Assembly: GCF_002019795.1 (NCBI RefSeq)
Contig: NZ_KV917381.1
Location: 760,001-824,000 of the forward strand
Reading direction: 5' to 3'
DNA length: 64,000 nucleotides
From: Bacillus alkalicellulosilyticus
GTDB taxonomy: Bacteria; Bacillota; Bacilli; Bacillales; Bacillaceae_F
The notes below the pieces were generated by a model. The model was given only the letters and a program-made list of their open reading frames with translations, was not told where the DNA came from and ran no database searches. Made by a program: the position numbers and the translations under genes. Below, one piece after another: positions 8,191 through 16,267 of this stretch (positions within the stretch are counted from its first letter, which is position 1; each line of letters begins with the position of its first letter).

Positions 8191-8763
8191 TTGAGACCTG
8201 ACCTAACAAAAGACATTACTATAAAAGACTTTAGTAATTACTATTGGTTAAAGGAAGAATTGCAAACATTTTGTAGGGAACATGGAATGAGTGCATCTAG
8301 TTCAAAATTAGAACTAACAGATAGGATTAACGTCTATCTCCTAACAGGGGAGATTAAAAAACCAATTAGAAAAACGAGACCACCTAAAACGAAAGAAACA
8401 GAATTAAGTCTTGAAACAGTCATTACAGAAAATCACCGCTGTAGTCAAGAGGTAAGAGCGTTTTTTAAGTCCGTCATCCCTAACTTTCATTTTTCTACGT
8501 ATATCCAAAACTATTTAAAAACTAACATTGGAAGAACATATCGTGACGTTGTACTAGCTTGGAACGAGGAAGAAGAAAGAAAAAAAGACCCGACATACAA
8601 GAGAACCATCGCTCCTCAATTTGAATACAATCAATTCATTCAGGATTTTTTTGCTGATCCCAAAAATCAACAGAAAAGTCGTGAAGAAGCAATTGATGCC
8701 TGGAACCAAATGAAAAGACTTCCAGGTAGTAATAAGTATAATCCTAAGTTAACTATTGAGTAG
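8191..8763 (+). CDS. SAP-domain protein (DUF6434-like C-terminus)
   Basis: A 190-residue basic protein. Residues about 9-55 form a SAP-like helix-hairpin (FSNYYWLKEELQTFCREHG, then SSSKLELTDRINVYLLTG), a nucleic-acid-binding motif. The C-terminal part contains FFKSVIPNFHFSTYIQNYLK, YRDVVLAWNEEEERKKDP, then PQFEYNQFIQDFFADPKN. This combination occurs in Bacillus SAP/DUF6434 proteins; function is unknown. The start is TTG 8191 after GGAGGGGG. A terminator separates it from the preceding gene. Confidence 0.75.
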   Translation: MRPDLTKDITIKDFSNYYWLKEELQTFCREHGMSASSSKLELTDRINVYLLTGEIKKPIRKTRPPKTKETELSLETVITENHRCSQEVRAFFKSVIPNFHFSTYIQNYLKTNIGRTYRDVVLAWNEEEERKKDPTYKRTIAPQFEYNQFIQDFFADPKNQQKSREEAIDAWNQMKRLPGSNKYNPKLTIE

Positions 8764-8810
8764 GAATTGATAGCAATTTAACTCAGAGTAGATGAAGTTA
8801 TTCATTAAAC

Positions 8811-8838
8811 AAACGGCTGTGATAGCTTATTAGGGGGA
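8811..8838 (+). repeat. Possible CTAACGG-family repeat remnant
   Basis: CAAACGGCTGTGATAGCTTATTA resembles the first half of a class A copy (CTAACGG..GCGATAGCTTAATAA). No 3' half is visible; the next gene's SD follows directly. Confidence 0.35.
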
Positions 8839-8842
8839 AACT

Positions 8843-9136
8843 ATGAGTATTCAAGTTGCAATTATTGTAAGCGTCATTTTGATGGGTGTACTCTCCGTAA
8901 TCACCTTTTTTATCGGGAAAAGGGTGTCCAGTAGGATTATAAAGTATATTCCGGCGATGGCTACGGGAGCGGGTATTGTTTTTTTTCTTATCAAACTCAA
9001 TTTTATTCCTTATAAAACCCATGTATATGAAGGTATTAATGATATGATAGCCATCATTTTGCTTTCTATTATCTTTGGTTTTTCGCTGGTAGGAGCAATA
9101 ATAATCGAGATTATTAAAAGGAAAAATAGTATCTGA
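8843..9136 (+). CDS. Small integral membrane protein, 97 aa
   Basis: Three hydrophobic helices (about residues 5-24, 36-52, 67-89) with a short basic tail KRKNSI. SD TTAGGGGGAAACT is strong. No family recognised. The PH-domain membrane protein follows within about 30 bp, so the two are probably cotranscribed. Confidence 0.7.
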   Translation: MSIQVAIIVSVILMGVLSVITFFIGKRVSSRIIKYIPAMATGAGIVFFLIKLNFIPYKTHVYEGINDMIAIILLSIIFGFSLVGAIIIEIIKRKNSI

Positions 9137-9168
9137 TAAAAATTTTGTCAGAAAGGTATGATACTCCA

Positions 9169-9609
9169 ATGGTTTTCCGTTCAAAAATAGATAGATTTTT
9201 TGTTGTTTTTATAATGATATTGGTACTCATAATAGGAGTGTCCACATTCTTTCCATTAGCCCTTGAGGATGGTACGGATTTATCGGTGGTTATCACATTG
9301 ACTTCTACATTTCTTATCATAGCCAGTTTTGTTTTGTGGTGTGTTTTTTCAGTCAAATATGTTTTTTATGACGATTACTTATTTGTAAAAGGTGGACCGT
9401 TTAGAAGTCGAATTTCTTATCAAGATATAACAAAGATATCTCCTACATCAGAAATCTTCACCGGTTATCGATTATTATCTTCGAGAGATGCACTAGAAGT
9501 CTTTTATAAGACAGGAGCTTTTGGAAGTGTGAAAATATCACCCAGGGATAAAAAGGAGTTCCTAACCGAGTTATCTAAAAGATGCCCAAACATACAAATT
9601 CAAGAATGA
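9169..9609 (+). CDS. Bacterial PH-domain membrane protein
   Basis: A 146-residue protein with two N-terminal transmembrane helices followed by a bacterial pleckstrin-homology-like domain (VKYVFYDDYLFVKGGPFRSR, ISYQDITKISPT). This resembles Bacillus PH-domain (YyaB/YdbT-like) membrane proteins of unknown function. ATG 9169 gives the usual short cytoplasmic start MVFRSKIDRFF; a TTG at 9145 is possible but has no better SD. Confidence 0.7.
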   Translation: MVFRSKIDRFFVVFIMILVLIIGVSTFFPLALEDGTDLSVVITLTSTFLIIASFVLWCVFSVKYVFYDDYLFVKGGPFRSRISYQDITKISPTSEIFTGYRLLSSRDALEVFYKTGAFGSVKISPRDKKEFLTELSKRCPNIQIQE

Positions 9610-9678
9610 ACTTTTTAGGTAATCTTCAACTAAAATGAGTAAGGCTTATTGGAAAAGGTAAAAGGGGAATGTGGAATA

Positions 9679-10188
9679 ATGGATGATTTTTATACAGCAT
9701 TAAATTATGTAAATAAAATGATTTACGAGGCAATTGGTTTAACTGTGGAGTCGGTTCAAGAAGAAAATCAAAATTCTAAGTATGGTGCTGGTATATTTAA
9801 AATATCTTCTAAAACAGTTCGATTCAGAGTTGCGAAGATAACCCCCACCAAAGTAGGTCAGTTTGTTGTATTTTGGGAAAAAGACGAAAGTGATAAAAAT
9901 CAAGCCTATTTATATGAGCAAGCTCCTGATTTATTAGTTATAACAACCTTTAAAAATGAAAATGAGTTTGGTCAATTTATTTTTCCAAAAGAAGTTCTAT
10001 TAAAACAGAACATTCTTAGGTCTACTTCCACAAAGGGCAAAATGGCAATAAGAGTTTATCCTAACTGGGATAGTCCGAGTAGTAAACAAGCGATGAAAAC
10101 TCAAAAATGGCAGTTACCCTATTTTGTTGATATGTGTAATCCCAATAAAATACCCTTAGGAAAAATAATAGAACTGTACTCTTTTTAA
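9679..10188 (+). CDS. MepB family protein
   Basis: A 169-residue protein with the characteristic MepB sequence: SKYGAGIFKISSKTVRFRVA, KITPTKVGQFVVFWEKDE, FIFPKEVLLKQNILRST, KGKMAIRVYPNWD and WQLPYFVDM. MepB is the third gene of the staphylococcal mepRAB multidrug-efflux locus; its function is unknown. Here no mepR or mepA is adjacent, so it is an orphan. The start is ATG 9679 after AAAGGGGAATGTGG; TTG 9649 is a less likely extension. Confidence 0.88.
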   Translation: MDDFYTALNYVNKMIYEAIGLTVESVQEENQNSKYGAGIFKISSKTVRFRVAKITPTKVGQFVVFWEKDESDKNQAYLYEQAPDLLVITTFKNENEFGQFIFPKEVLLKQNILRSTSTKGKMAIRVYPNWDSPSSKQAMKTQKWQLPYFVDMCNPNKIPLGKIIELYSF

Positions 10189-10264
10189 TCTTAAAGCTCT
10201 TAGATGTTTATCAACCTACACCATAGGAAGAGTTGGATGAACTGTAATTAGAGCCAACACCTTC

Positions 10265-11179
10265 TCAAGAATAGTTCTCCAACATTTTATATAAATAATT
10301 TCGAAAGTCTTCAACATAGGTTTTAGGCTCTACAACTTTAAGATGAGTACCGAAGCTTGCTAAAAATTGAAACCCCACCTGGTTTTGAGGGACAGAAATG
10401 GTTGCTAATAAAGATCCAGAACTATGGTCTTCAATACTCCTTCGACCATACCTTTCGACGATTTGATCTCTTATGCTAGGTGATATCGATGCCTTAATCT
10501 TGACGAGTTGCGGTAGATAACTTGCTTCGTGCCCCTGCTCTGACCAATCGTCTCTAGGATGAAACGCACGTTCATCCACAGCAATATGATCGATCCGAGA
10601 TAATTTGAATGTACGATATCCCTGTCGATGTAAACAGAATCCTTTCAAGTACCAACTCGATTCGCTAAAATGAAGTTCATAGGGTTCGACCATCCTATTT
10701 GTTACCGCCCCGTCTTTATCGGAATAAGTAAACGAAACTATCCTCTTCTTTAAAATGGATTCTTGACATGCCTTCAAGGTTTCAAGAATCTCGGACCGAC
10801 CTTCCCAATCATAAAACGACATTTGAATGGAACGATTTAGAGACAATGGACTGACCATGGCCTCTATTTTTTTTATAGTTCTTTCCACTTCTTCAGTAAG
10901 GAGGATTTGTTCCAATCCGCCGAGCGCAGTTAATATATTCTCAATATCAGAGCTGCTTAAAAGACGTTTATCAACTTTGTATTCATCCATTAAGCGATAG
11001 CCACCATTAACCCCAATGACAGAGTAGATTGGGATGTTTGATATGCTCAATGTTTCCATATCACGAAGGATTGTCCTTTTGGAAACATTGAATAGTTGTG
11101 AGAATTCCTTTGCAGAAACAACCTCTTTTTTTAGCAAGATCATGATAATCGAAATGAGTCTCTCTATTTTGTCCATCAT
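10265..11179 (-). CDS. WYL-domain transcriptional regulator (YafY-type)
   Basis: A 304-residue regulator. The N-terminal HTH (residues about 1-60, RLISIIMILLKKEVVSAKEF, FNVSKRTILRDMETL) is of the DeoR-like class and is followed by GVNGGYRL. A WYL domain lies near residues 140-215 (RIVSFTYSD.., ESSWYLKGFCLHR.., FKLSRIDHI) and a C-terminal WCX-like region follows. It is divergent from the VOC gene with about 95 bp between them, so it probably controls that promoter and itself. Ligand unknown. Confidence 0.88.
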   Translation of the reverse strand: MMDKIERLISIIMILLKKEVVSAKEFSQLFNVSKRTILRDMETLSISNIPIYSVIGVNGGYRLMDEYKVDKRLLSSSDIENILTALGGLEQILLTEEVERTIKKIEAMVSPLSLNRSIQMSFYDWEGRSEILETLKACQESILKKRIVSFTYSDKDGAVTNRMVEPYELHFSESSWYLKGFCLHRQGYRTFKLSRIDHIAVDERAFHPRDDWSEQGHEASYLPQLVKIKASISPSIRDQIVERYGRRSIEDHSSGSLLATISVPQNQVGFQFLASFGTHLKVVEPKTYVEDFRNYLYKMLENYS

Positions 11180-11275
11180 TAACCTCTTTTTCTACATGTT
11201 TTTCAGAACAGTGACAATCAGATGTCACCTTTTATCCATTATACTACATGTATTCCAAGAAGGAGGTTATGCTTA

Positions 11276-11746
11276 ATGTCTACTATTGCGTATTTGAATT
11301 TTAATGGGGTTGCCGAACAAGCGATTGATTTTTATTCGGAGGCTCTACAGGCAACTGATGTTAAAAAGGTTAAGTATATGGACTTTACGCAAGATCCTAG
11401 TTACCCACTGCCCGAAAATGAGTTGAATATGATTATGGAGTCTTCGGTCGAATTCGAGGATGGGAAAATCATGATGTCGGATTTGTTGCCTTCCATGAAG
11501 AACGTAACAGGTGAGTTGGTGAAAGGAAACAACGTATGGATTAGTATAATCAATACGGATAAACAAAAATTGGAGAGATACTTTAATAATCTTTCGGTAG
11601 ACGGCCATGTAATCATGCCGTTATCCAACACTCCGTGGTCATCCTGCTTTGGAATGCTGGTGGATAGGTTTGGTGTTTGTTGGAAGTTCAATGGTGATGC
11701 CGATGTGTTTCTTAATCAAGTGATTTCCAACAAACATGGAAATTGA
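11276..11746 (+). CDS. VOC family protein (PhnB-like)
   Basis: A 156-residue vicinal-oxygen-chelate fold protein of the PhnB/3-demethylubiquinone-like branch. It begins MSTIAYLNFNGVAEQAIDFY, contains IMMSDLLPSM, and ends SSCFGMLVDRFGVCWKFN. Such proteins bind metal or small ligands; some confer drug resistance by sequestration. Start ATG 11276 follows AAGGAGG. It is divergent from the WYL regulator and overlaps the next gene by 11 bp, so the three form a small regulated module. Confidence 0.85.
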   Translation: MSTIAYLNFNGVAEQAIDFYSEALQATDVKKVKYMDFTQDPSYPLPENELNMIMESSVEFEDGKIMMSDLLPSMKNVTGELVKGNNVWISIINTDKQKLERYFNNLSVDGHVIMPLSNTPWSSCFGMLVDRFGVCWKFNGDADVFLNQVISNKHGN

Positions 11747-12305
11747 AAACTTGCTGCCGGTAAAGTCGAGAAAAGCTCTTCGGATTTGGCTGCAGGAAAA
11801 AGCTAAAACTGAAAAGTCATGCTGGGTCTTGGTTTCTATGAGGCCAAGTCCCGAGAGAGTGTTATATTTGGACGCAGTCGAGGAAGCGCTGTGCTTTGGA
11901 TGGATCGATGGCGTCAAAAAGAAAATCTCTGAAATAGAGTTGGCACAGAGGCTTTCTCCTAGGAGCAACAAGAGCTCATGGACAGAATTGAACAAAGAAC
12001 GTGTCCGCCGCCTTGAAAAGTTAGGGTTGATGACCGATGAAGGAAGAAGGATTTTGCCTGATTTGGATCCTCGATCATTTAGAATTGATGAAGTGATTGA
12101 GCAGCGGATTAAAGAGGATCAGCAAGTACATGATCATTTCAGGGCATTTCCTAATCTTTATAGAAGGGTTCGAATCGACACGATACAAAGCGCAAAGAAT
12201 CACCCGGAATTGTTTACGAGTAGATTAGACAAGTTCATAACGAACACGAGAGAAAATAAAATGTACGGTCAATGGAATGATTTTGGACGTCTGCTTGATT
12301 ATTAA
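11736..12305 (+). CDS. YdeI/OmpD-associated family protein
   Basis: A 189-residue protein of the YdeI-like family: ALRIWLQEKAKTEKSCWVL, YLDAVEEALCFGWIDGVKK and RLSPRSNKSSWTELNKERV are hallmark segments. Members in Bacillus occur in stress or peptide-resistance loci; biochemical role unknown. It overlaps the VOC gene by 11 bp and is translationally coupled to it. Ends before a terminator at 12.39 kb. Confidence 0.85.
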   Translation: MEIENLLPVKSRKALRIWLQEKAKTEKSCWVLVSMRPSPERVLYLDAVEEALCFGWIDGVKKKISEIELAQRLSPRSNKSSWTELNKERVRRLEKLGLMTDEGRRILPDLDPRSFRIDEVIEQRIKEDQQVHDHFRAFPNLYRRVRIDTIQSAKNHPELFTSRLDKFITNTRENKMYGQWNDFGRLLDY

Positions 12306-12387
12306 TCTGGGTGTAAAAAGCTGAGTGATTTGAAAAAATTATGTGATGACACTAAAGTCATTTTCAAAAAAATAAGATAAAAAAAAA

Positions 12388-12420
12388 GCAAATGGCGTCC
12401 ATAGGGCCGCCATTTGTTTT
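12388..12420 (+). terminator. Rho-independent terminator
   Basis: CAAATGGCG pairs with CGCCATTTG, followed by TTTTCG; preceded by a long A tract, so it may work in both directions. Confidence 0.75.
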
Positions 12421-12486
12421 CGTCGGTAGTCCCATTTAGGGGAATCGTGCCGCAAGTAAATTAGGTCATTTGCGAAAAAACGAACA

Positions 12487-12543
12487 GCTAACGAGTAGCC
12501 GATTGTTCAATAAGAGTAATAGCTTTTTTGGCTAACGAAGTAG
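12487..12543 (+). repeat. CTAACGG-family repeat, class C
   Basis: Starts GCTAACGAGTAGCCGATTG, passes TTCAATAAGAG and a T-rich arm, and ends GGCTAACGAAGTAG. The CTAACGA motif is present at both ends. Confidence 0.7.
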
Positions 12544-12559
12544 TTTAAAAGAGGTTTTA

Positions 12560-12655
12560 ATGGAAAAAACTATTATCTGCTTCTCTCTGTCCAATAGGTA
12601 TATACAAGTAACTGACGGGTCGGTTCGTATGCTGGTGTATAAGGTAATACATTAG
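12560..12655 (+). CDS. Possible 31-residue ORF
   Basis: ATG 12560 follows AAAAGAGGTTTTA and lies just downstream of a repeat, where cassette genes normally start. It encodes a short peptide beginning MEKTIICFSLSNRYIQ and ends TAG. No homology is known to me; it may be the remains of a gene. Confidence 0.25.
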   Translation: MEKTIICFSLSNRYIQVTDGSVRMLVYKVIH

Positions 12656-12741
12656 GGACAATACAAGCGCCCCTAGTAGTGAGAGCTAATTTCTAGAGTC
12701 TGGAAAATCTCTTTGGAAATACAATAATCGAGAAAGTGTAC

Positions 12742-13125
12742 TTAATCAGTGTGTGCGATAGCCGAGATTTCAATTAGTTGTTCTGGGAAGGCCAAATAGG
12801 TTACGCCGATGAGGCTCCCGGCCGGACGATGTTTTTCTAAGTACTCCTTAAATAGTCTGATAACTGCCTCGGTATGCGCTTGTGGATTAGTTAGATAGAT
12901 TTCAACATAGGCGAGATGTGCCTTCGATACACCAAATCCCTCTAATACTTGTTCTATGTTTTTAAGCGTTTGTCGTGCCTGAGTTTCAATATCTCCTTCA
13001 CCGATGAAATTACCTTTTTCATCGTGGGAAAATTGCCCCGAAATATAGATCGTACCATTGACGCTGTAACCTTGAGAAATACCGTGATCCCAAAGAGCGT
13101 GATTGAAGGTTTTAACATGATTCAT
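12742..13125 (-). CDS. ridA: RidA family protein (YjgF/UK114)
   Basis: A 127-residue RidA-like protein, expected to deaminate reactive enamine/imine intermediates. Diagnostic segments are YSVNGTIYISGQFSHDEKG, QARQTLKNIEQVLEGFG, VYLT-like VEIYLTNPQ and the C-terminal FPEQLIEISAIAH. The catalytic Arg of archetypal RidA appears in HRPAGSLIGV. It is divergent from the HxlR gene (about 105 bp between starts), an arrangement typical of regulator and target. Confidence 0.88.
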   Translation of the reverse strand: MNHVKTFNHALWDHGISQGYSVNGTIYISGQFSHDEKGNFIGEGDIETQARQTLKNIEQVLEGFGVSKAHLAYVEIYLTNPQAHTEAVIRLFKEYLEKHRPAGSLIGVTYLAFPEQLIEISAIAHTD

Positions 13126-13184
13126 AATTATCTCTCCTTTATTTCAAAGTAAGGCAAGTATAAAATGAACTTAAATAGAAAAAC

Positions 13185-13209
13185 AGTACGCACTTTTTTG
13201 ATAGGTACT
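13185..13209. promoter_or_regulatory. Candidate operator between ridA and hxlR-type gene
   Basis: AGTAC (13185-13189) and GTACT (13205-13209) form an inverted repeat around an AT-rich 15-bp centre, suitable in size for a dimeric winged-helix regulator. Located in the divergent promoter region. Confidence 0.4.
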
Positions 13210-13230
13210 ACCAGAAAGGATAGTGTCAAT

Positions 13231-13590
13231 ATGAGCATGAGTGATTTTAAAGAAAAGGGTAATATCTATGAAACACCTTTTGGCTATGCATTGTCAGTCA
13301 TTGGTGGTAAGTGGAAAATGCTTATTCTGTACCTTCTAGCAGAAAATCAAGTTGTACGGTTTAATGATATGAAGAGAAGAATTGGATCAATTACCTATAA
13401 AACGTTAAGTTCACAACTTAAAGAATTAGAAGCAGCAGGGATGGTCACAAGGAAAGAGTATCCTCAAATACCTCCTAAAGTGGAGTATAGCCTCACAAAA
13501 AAAGCAGAAACACTTATACCGATTCTGGAACAGCTATGTGAGTGGGGAGAGCAAAATCAACATCATAAACTGTCACAAAATAATGAATGA
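13231..13590 (+). CDS. HxlR family winged-helix regulator
   Basis: A 119-residue MarR-like regulator of the HxlR/YodB group. ALSVIGGKWKMLILYLLAEN, RFNDMKRRIGSITYKTLSSQ, LKELEAAGMVTRKEY and PPKVEYSLT are family signatures. There is no conserved Cys near the N-terminus (unlike YodB), so a thiol-redox switch is not indicated. The start ATG 13231 follows AGAAAGGATAG; upstream in-frame ATG 13165 lacks an SD. Probably controls the divergent ridA gene. Confidence 0.9.
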   Translation: MSMSDFKEKGNIYETPFGYALSVIGGKWKMLILYLLAENQVVRFNDMKRRIGSITYKTLSSQLKELEAAGMVTRKEYPQIPPKVEYSLTKKAETLIPILEQLCEWGEQNQHHKLSQNNE

Positions 13591-13678
13591 ATATGGGTTT
13601 AATCGGAGCCGACTCTATGGATTTTGGTCAGTTAGAGTTGGAACAGTTATTGAAAAATATTAGTATCTGCCTTATTTA

Positions 13679-13737
13679 TTGAACGGGTGCCATAGTTGAT
13701 TAAAGGTTATCGTCTTTATCTTGATGAAGTATTGCAG
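13679..13737 (+). repeat. CTAACGG-family repeat, class A
   Basis: Begins TTGAACGGGTGCCATAGTTG, then ATTAAAGGTTATCG, T-rich arm, TTGATGAAGTATTGCAG. It lies directly upstream of the ASCH gene, as does the repeat before its paralogue at 60.2 kb. Confidence 0.8.
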
Positions 13738-13795
13738 GTAAACATAGTAAGAGAATACAATTAATGTGTAAACATATATAAGAGGTGAAATCTGC

Positions 13796-14134
13796 GTGAT
13801 ACATCAAATGGGGTTATATGGAGAATATTTCAAAGCTATCAAAGAGGGTAATAAAAAGATTGAAGTACGCTTAAATGATGAAAAAAGAAGAAAGGTAAAC
13901 GTTGGAGATACGATTGAATTCATTAAGGTACCTGAACAAGATGAAACATTACAAGTAAAAGTAACAGACCTAAAAATATACGATACGTTTCAAGCGATGT
14001 ATGAGGACATTCCTTTTCAGGATTTTGGATGTGAAGGTTGGACAATGCAAGAAATGATTGATGGAACATATGAGATATATACACCTGAACAAGAAAAGGA
14101 ATGGGGAACCTTAGCAATTACAATAAAAATATAA
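13796..14134 (+). CDS. ASCH/PUA-like domain protein (copy 1)
   Basis: A 112-residue ASCH-type RNA-binding-fold protein: YFKAIKEGNKKIEVRLND and KVNVGDTIEFIKVP carry the GxKxxExR and GD motifs of the family. Some ASCH proteins have acyl-cytidine amidohydrolase or RNA-related roles; the function here is unknown. The start is GTG 13796 after AAGAGGTGAAATC. A closely similar copy (about 80% identical by eye) lies at 60216-60554 and shares the 5' flank (AGAGGTGAAATC). Both follow a CTAACGG repeat. Confidence 0.8.
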   Translation: MIHQMGLYGEYFKAIKEGNKKIEVRLNDEKRRKVNVGDTIEFIKVPEQDETLQVKVTDLKIYDTFQAMYEDIPFQDFGCEGWTMQEMIDGTYEIYTPEQEKEWGTLAITIKI

Positions 14135-14149
14135 GCTAATCTTACTTCA

Positions 14150-14198
14150 CTAATGGATGCGTTTCTGCAATATACAGGGACGTTTTTTTATTTTTAAC
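14150..14198 (+). repeat. CTAACGG-family repeat, class D
   Basis: CTAATGGATGCGTTTCTG, AATATACAGGGACG, then TTTTTTTATTTTT. Hairpin arms CGTTTCTG/CAGGGACG. It doubles as a terminator for the ASCH gene. Confidence 0.75.
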
Positions 14199-14264
14199 CC
14201 ACAAAAAAAAGGAAATTAGTGGTAAAATTAAAAAGAGCAAATAAGATATTTTAAGTAATGTGGA

Positions 14265-14326
14265 GCTAACAGTGCCCGGCGATAAGTTACAGAGTTTTAG
14301 TTATAGTAGTCGCGCTAACGAAGCAG
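14265..14326 (+). repeat. CTAACGG-family repeat, class C
   Basis: GCTAACAGTGCCCGGCGATA at the 5' end and GTCGCGCTAACGAAGCAG at the 3' end, matching the 3' end of the copy at 53.02-53.08 kb. Confidence 0.7.
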
Positions 14327-14373
14327 ATGTAAGTGAATTTAAAGCAATTCATCAAAAAATAGGGGGGAATCAA

Positions 14374-14811
14374 ATGTGGAAAGAAATTGTTAATTCCATT
14401 TCGAATGAACATTACTTTAAAGATCCTGCAACAAAGCTTGAGATTGCCCAAGTTCAAAAAGAATTAAATGTTGAATTACCAGAGGAACTAGCTGCCTTAT
14501 TTTATGAAACAAATGGTGTATACGACAACTGGGGTTGTCCTTTGATTTGGTCGACTTCCCAAATTATTAAGGACAATCTATTTTATAGAAATTATGAAGA
14601 TTATAAAGATCTTTATATGCCATTTGATAATCTTTTCTTTTTTTCAGACGCTGGTAATGGCGATTTATTTTGTTATGCCATTTTAAAAAACGGGACCATT
14701 GAAAAAACTGATATTTATGTTTGGAATCACGAGGATGATAGCCGAACCTGGGTTGCTGCTTCATTAAAACATTTTATCCAAGGTTGGATTACCGGTGAGA
14801 TTAGTGTTTAG
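14374..14811 (+). CDS. SMI1/KNR4 (SUKH) family protein
   Basis: A 145-residue SUKH-fold protein. EIAQVQKELNVELPEELAAL and FYETNGVYDNWGCPLIWS match the SMI1/KNR4 motif, and FFSDAGNGDLFCYAIL plus ASLKHFIQGWI are typical C-terminal parts. Many SUKH proteins are immunity proteins of contact-dependent or LXG/WapA-type toxins; no toxin is adjacent, so it is an orphan. Start ATG 14374 follows AGGGGGGAATCAA. Confidence 0.85.
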   Translation: MWKEIVNSISNEHYFKDPATKLEIAQVQKELNVELPEELAALFYETNGVYDNWGCPLIWSTSQIIKDNLFYRNYEDYKDLYMPFDNLFFFSDAGNGDLFCYAILKNGTIEKTDIYVWNHEDDSRTWVAASLKHFIQGWITGEISV

Positions 14812-14847
14812 GTGGTTTGAAAAATAGAGTATGTGAAGAATTAAACT

Positions 14848-14905
14848 TTACTATCAGATGCATTAGCATGAAAAGCTGTTGCTTCCGTTTTAGTGCTAGA
14901 AAGTA
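14848..14905 (+). repeat. Degenerate CTAACGG-family repeat
   Basis: CAGATGCATTAGCATGAAAA, GCTGTTGCTTCC, GTTTTAGTGCTAGAAAG. Position, T-run and 3' GTGCTA agree with the family, but the sequence has drifted. Confidence 0.4.
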
Positions 14906-14929
14906 AATCATAGGAAGAAGGGTTTAGAT

Positions 14930-15271
14930 TTGATTAAAAAAAGAATAATACTATTTTTTATTTGTTCATCTGCGATTTTATTTTTCATTTTTATCACTCA
15001 ATCATACAGTAAAACATCCAGTGTACATGAAGACTTCCCTGTACCTAAGTCGGCAAAATTGGTGGATATTAAAGATAATAACATTGAAGAGTACGATTGG
15101 GCAGGCGTAAAAGAAACAAATGGACTTCCTATATTATATCAATTACATATAAAGTTAGCAGGATGGAAGGAGTCTGAGATACTTGGTTCAGCAACAAGGT
15201 ATGAGAAAAATGGGGAAATAGTTACGGTGGTTTTACAAACGGATTACTTATCAGTGGGTAAAGGAAACTAG
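14930..15271 (+). CDS. Membrane-anchored protein of unknown function, 113 aa
   Basis: An N-terminal hydrophobic helix (residues 5-24) anchors a small outside domain beginning HEDFPVPKSAKLVDIKDNNI. No lipobox. The start is TTG 14930 with GAAGAAGGGTTTAGAT upstream. No family recognised. It sits between two repeat copies as a one-gene unit. Confidence 0.65.
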   Translation: MIKKRIILFFICSSAILFFIFITQSYSKTSSVHEDFPVPKSAKLVDIKDNNIEEYDWAGVKETNGLPILYQLHIKLAGWKESEILGSATRYEKNGEIVTVVLQTDYLSVGKGN

Positions 15272-15282
15272 GCTACATAAAT

Positions 15283-15342
15283 CTTCAACGAACTGATGCG
15301 TTTCTGTATTTACAACAGAAACGTTTTTCGTCTAACAAGCAG
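15283..15342 (+). repeat. CTAACGG-family repeat, class D
   Basis: CTTCAACGAACTGATGCG, then the perfect hairpin CGTTTCTGT / ACAGAAACG, TTTTTCGT, and the 3' end CTAACAAGCAG. Starts with the CTTCAAC element seen in several other copies. Confidence 0.8.
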
Positions 15343-15356
15343 ATTTAAATAAGAAG

Positions 15357-15388
15357 TTGTTTTTCATAAATGGAAACTGATATTAGAC
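15357..15388 (+). promoter_or_regulatory. Promoter of shared type
   Basis: TTGTTT (15357-15362), CATAAATGGAAAC in the spacer, TATTAG (15381-15386) 18 bp downstream. Similar to 8112-8141 and 35616-35645. Confidence 0.45.
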
Positions 15389-15448
15389 TAATAGAAAATA
15401 TGAATTTAGTAGGTCAAGAGATTGCTCAAATATAAGGAGATGTTCTAA

Positions 15449-16036
15449 TTGAACGTTACACATACTGAATTGGTTGGTGATTTTGTAAAGTTAGTACCAA
15501 TGGAGAAAATTCATATTCAGGAGTTATACGAAATTGGTAACGATAAAGCTATTTGGGCACACTCACCCTTTACCACTATTGAAACGATTGATGATATGAA
15601 ATCGATTGTAGAGGAAGCATTGTATCAAAAACAACTTGGAACAGAATTTCCATTTGTTATTATATCTAGAGAAAATAACAAAGCAATAGGAAGTACAAGG
15701 TTTATGGATATATCGAAAGATAACAAAAGCTTAGAGATAGGTTGGACATGGTTAAATCCGACTGTCTGGGGGACGAAAGTTAATGTAGAATGTAAGTATT
15801 TATTATTAAAGTATTGTTTTGAGAACCTCAAAACTATTCGAGTTCAACTTAAAACAGATGAAGAAAATATTAGATCTCAAAAAGCAATAGAACGAATTGG
15901 TGGGGTAAGAGAGGGGACTTTAAGGAATCACATGATTCGCAAAGATGGAACATACCGAAATTCGGTGTTCTATAGTTTTATTGATACCGATTGGAAATAT
16001 GTGAAAAATAAACTGCAATTACTTCTTTGTACGTAA
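15449..16036 (+). CDS. GNAT family N-acetyltransferase (RimJ/RimL-like)
   Basis: A 195-residue acetyltransferase. FVIISRENNKAIGSTRFMDI and LEIGWTWLNPTVWGTKVNVE are typical of the RimJ/RimL-type GNATs, with IRVQLKTDEENIRSQKAIER, then IGGVREGTLRNHMIRKDGTY as the final conserved block. The acetyl-CoA loop (WGTKVN) is weaker than consensus. Substrate not evident. TTG start at 15449 with AAGGAGATGTTCTAA. Confidence 0.87.
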   Translation: MNVTHTELVGDFVKLVPMEKIHIQELYEIGNDKAIWAHSPFTTIETIDDMKSIVEEALYQKQLGTEFPFVIISRENNKAIGSTRFMDISKDNKSLEIGWTWLNPTVWGTKVNVECKYLLLKYCFENLKTIRVQLKTDEENIRSQKAIERIGGVREGTLRNHMIRKDGTYRNSVFYSFIDTDWKYVKNKLQLLLCT

Positions 16037-16051
16037 ATTATAAAGAAGGGA

Positions 16052-16228
16052 ATGAGAAAGAGAGGAATTCTTTTGATAGTTATCAGTTTAATTGTATTGG
16101 GAATTAGTCTATTGATTTTAGGAATTATAACACCTATTGCTGCGGGAACAAGTATTTTGATTTCTGTAATTTTATTTATAATTGCAATCGTGCTTTCATT
16201 AAAAGAGAGAAGTACATTGAATAACTGA
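16052..16228 (+). CDS. Small two-helix membrane protein, 58 aa
   Basis: ATG 16052 follows TAAAGAAGGGA. The protein begins MRKRGILLIVISLIVLGISL and has a second helix at about residues 30-50, ending LKERSTLNN. Two hydrophobic helices joined by a Gly/Ala-rich turn. No homologue recognised. It lies 15 bp after the GNAT and is followed by the start of a truncated repeat. Confidence 0.7.
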   Translation: MRKRGILLIVISLIVLGISLLILGIITPIAAGTSILISVILFIIAIVLSLKERSTLNN

Positions 16229-16235
16229 GTATAAA

Positions 16236-16258
16236 GCTAACGTTTGCGATATAAAGGG
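16236..16258 (+). repeat. Truncated CTAACGG-family repeat
   Basis: GCTAACGTTTGCGATATAAAG then GGGG, which serves as the SD of the next gene. Only the 5' half is present. Confidence 0.45.
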
Positions 16259-16267
16259 GGAATATTA

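Larger units (their letters stand above)
12306..12741. other. 436-bp intergenic region
   Basis: Contains a terminator (12388-12420), one class C repeat (12487-12543) and a possible 31-residue ORF (12560-12655). The rest, 12656-12741, shows nothing recognisable. It separates two convergent transcription units. Confidence 0.6.

Noticed and set aside
8798-9184. 128-codon minus-strand ORF opposite the membrane protein
   Set aside because: No SD, Asn/Lys/His-rich low-complexity translation, and it is antisense to a well-supported gene.
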